Shown piece by piece: positions 5,675-6,419 of a stretch of DNA of 6,419 nucleotides. Every line of letters begins with the position of its first letter. Positions within the stretch are counted from its first letter, which is position 1. Under the pieces are notes generated by a model. The model saw only the letters and a program-made list of their open reading frames with translations, ran no database searches and had not been told where the DNA came from. The position numbers and the translations under genes were made by a program. This DNA comes from an uncultured Candidatus Melainabacteria bacterium (GTDB lineage: Bacteria > Cyanobacteriota > Vampirovibrionia > Gastranaerophilales > Gastranaerophilaceae), in assembly GCA_937898445.1 (NCBI GenBank), contig CALEJY010000111.1:1-6419 (forward strand). Reading direction: 5' to 3'.

Positions 5675-6406
5675 TTATTTGAATTCTTTGACTAATTTTT
5701 TGAAATATTCAGAATCAGATTTGGCTTTTTGAGCACAAGCAATGCCGTTCATATCAGATGAAATTTTTGGATTACAATATAAATTCATATTGCTATATGC
5801 GGTTTTGTCATCACCCATTGTCCTCAAAACGCCTTCTTGAAAATCAAAAGTGAACAAATCATATCCCCAATGGTTTGGCGGATTGTTGTATCCGTTTATA
5901 TCGACAGATACCCACAAACGATTGACTCCTGCTTGATTTTCCAGCATAAAAAGTGTACCATCTTGTAATGCAAATGAACCATCATCAAGATATGAACTAT
6001 TCATCTCGGCTTTGCCGTCAAGAGATTTGTATTTTTGCGAAGTTGCTGGATTATAGCATAATTTGCTATTATTTATTCCACCTGACAAGTACCCACAATC
6101 AAATGGGGCTTGAAAATACTTCATATATGTTTTGTAAAATTTACCATCACCTAACACTCGGTAGGTTGATGGGTCAGTTGAAACATCATCACCTTCCATC
6201 AAACGAAATGCCTGTTGAGCGATAGAATATGCTTTTAGATATCTGGTGCGGAGTTTATGCGCCTTGTAATTCGTCATTAATGTCGGTATTGTCATTGCAG
6301 CAACAACACCGATTATGCCAAGGGTGATTAATACTTCAGCTAAGGTAAATCCCACTCGATTTTCGTTTATATTGATGAAATGTTTTCGTGTAACCTTATT
6401 TAGCAT
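5675..6406 (-). CDS. Type IV prepilin-like / pseudopilin protein
   Basis: This 243-residue protein has a class III (prepilin) signal: a basic leader of 19 residues ending in Gly19, then FTLAE with Phe20 as +1 and Glu24 as +5, followed by a hydrophobic helix to about residue 44. Prepilin peptidase would cut after Gly19 and the helix would anchor the subunit in the membrane or pack it in a pilus or pseudopilus. The globular part contains LDDGS at 140-144 and VDINGYNNPPNHWGYDLFTF at 168-187, similar to the DxNG...PNxxGxDxF region of GspG-like pseudopilins. Four cysteines (104, 117, 211, 224) could form two disulfides. GAGG at 6414-6417, seven bases before the ATG, supports this start. It lies 55 bases upstream of fliI on the same strand. 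Many such proteins occur per genome in some gut lineages, so a specific pilus cannot be named. Confidence 0.85.
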   Translation of the reverse strand: MLNKVTRKHFININENRVGFTLAEVLITLGIIGVVAAMTIPTLMTNYKAHKLRTRYLKAYSIAQQAFRLMEGDDVSTDPSTYRVLGDGKFYKTYMKYFQAPFDCGYLSGGINNSKLCYNPATSQKYKSLDGKAEMNSSYLDDGSFALQDGTLFMLENQAGVNRLWVSVDINGYNNPPNHWGYDLFTFDFQEGVLRTMGDDKTAYSNMNLYCNPKISSDMNGIACAQKAKSDSEYFKKLVKEFK

Positions 6407-6413
6407 ATTTTAA

Positions 6414-6417
6414 CCTC
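6414..6417 (-). promoter_or_regulatory. Shine-Dalgarno site of the prepilin gene
   Basis: GAGG on the minus strand lies seven bases before the ATG at 6404-6406. It decides the start: an ATG at 6417-6419 is in another frame and meets a stop after seven codons. The contrast with the SD-less fliI and hamA starts shows that this organism does use SD-led initiation for some genes. Confidence 0.6.
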
Positions 6418-6419
6418 AT

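Noticed and set aside
5953..6225. Plus-strand frame of 90 codons
   Set aside because: It is antisense to the prepilin gene and lacks any family features.

Overview
The window reads as a piece of an AT-rich bacterial chromosome with two compositional halves. Bases 1 to about 3,900 are very AT-rich and hold a phage-defence block on the plus strand. Bases from about 3,970 onward are visibly richer in G+C and hold ordinary chromosomal genes on the minus strand. The prepilin (leader ending in Gly, then FTLAE and a long aliphatic helix, with a late DxNG...PNxxG motif) and a FliI-type ATPase together resemble gut Vampirovibrionia/Gastranaerophilales (non-photosynthetic relatives of cyanobacteria). 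That assignment is an impression from protein style, not a proof.

Defence block (1-3885, plus strand): first comes the 3' part of a DNA cytosine-C5 methyltransferase that enters from outside the window. After a 96-base gap comes an intact HamA (DUF1837, PD-(D/E)xK nuclease of the Hachiman system). This overlaps by 11 bases with HamB, the SF2 helicase partner. HamB is broken: its reading frame is interrupted exactly at Walker A. The protein reads ...SAPTSF and then loses the expected Gly-Lys-Thr together with the frame. All later helicase motifs (VPTLAL, DEIY, TLLEGVN, GRTGR) are intact in the -1 frame. A single 13-base deletion between two copies of TTTTG would explain the lesion. The system therefore looks recently inactivated, with the nuclease subunit still encoded.

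Junction (3886-4272): a 387-base stretch without a recognisable gene, lying between convergent transcription units. It holds two AT-rich hairpins near the Hachiman end. Beyond them is a more GC-balanced segment with a perfect 10-bp long-range inverted repeat, a competing small hairpin with a UCCG loop, and an 11-base direct repeat. It may encode a structured RNA, or be an intergenic repeat or decayed sequence. I could not match it to a known RNA family.

Minus-strand half (4273-6419): a complete FliI/SctN-type export ATPase and, upstream of it in the same direction, a complete type IV prepilin-like protein. The ATPase has no Shine-Dalgarno sequence. A good sigma-70-like promoter ends only six bases before its ATG, so it may be translated from a leaderless mRNA. 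No other flagellar or secretion genes are visible next to it.
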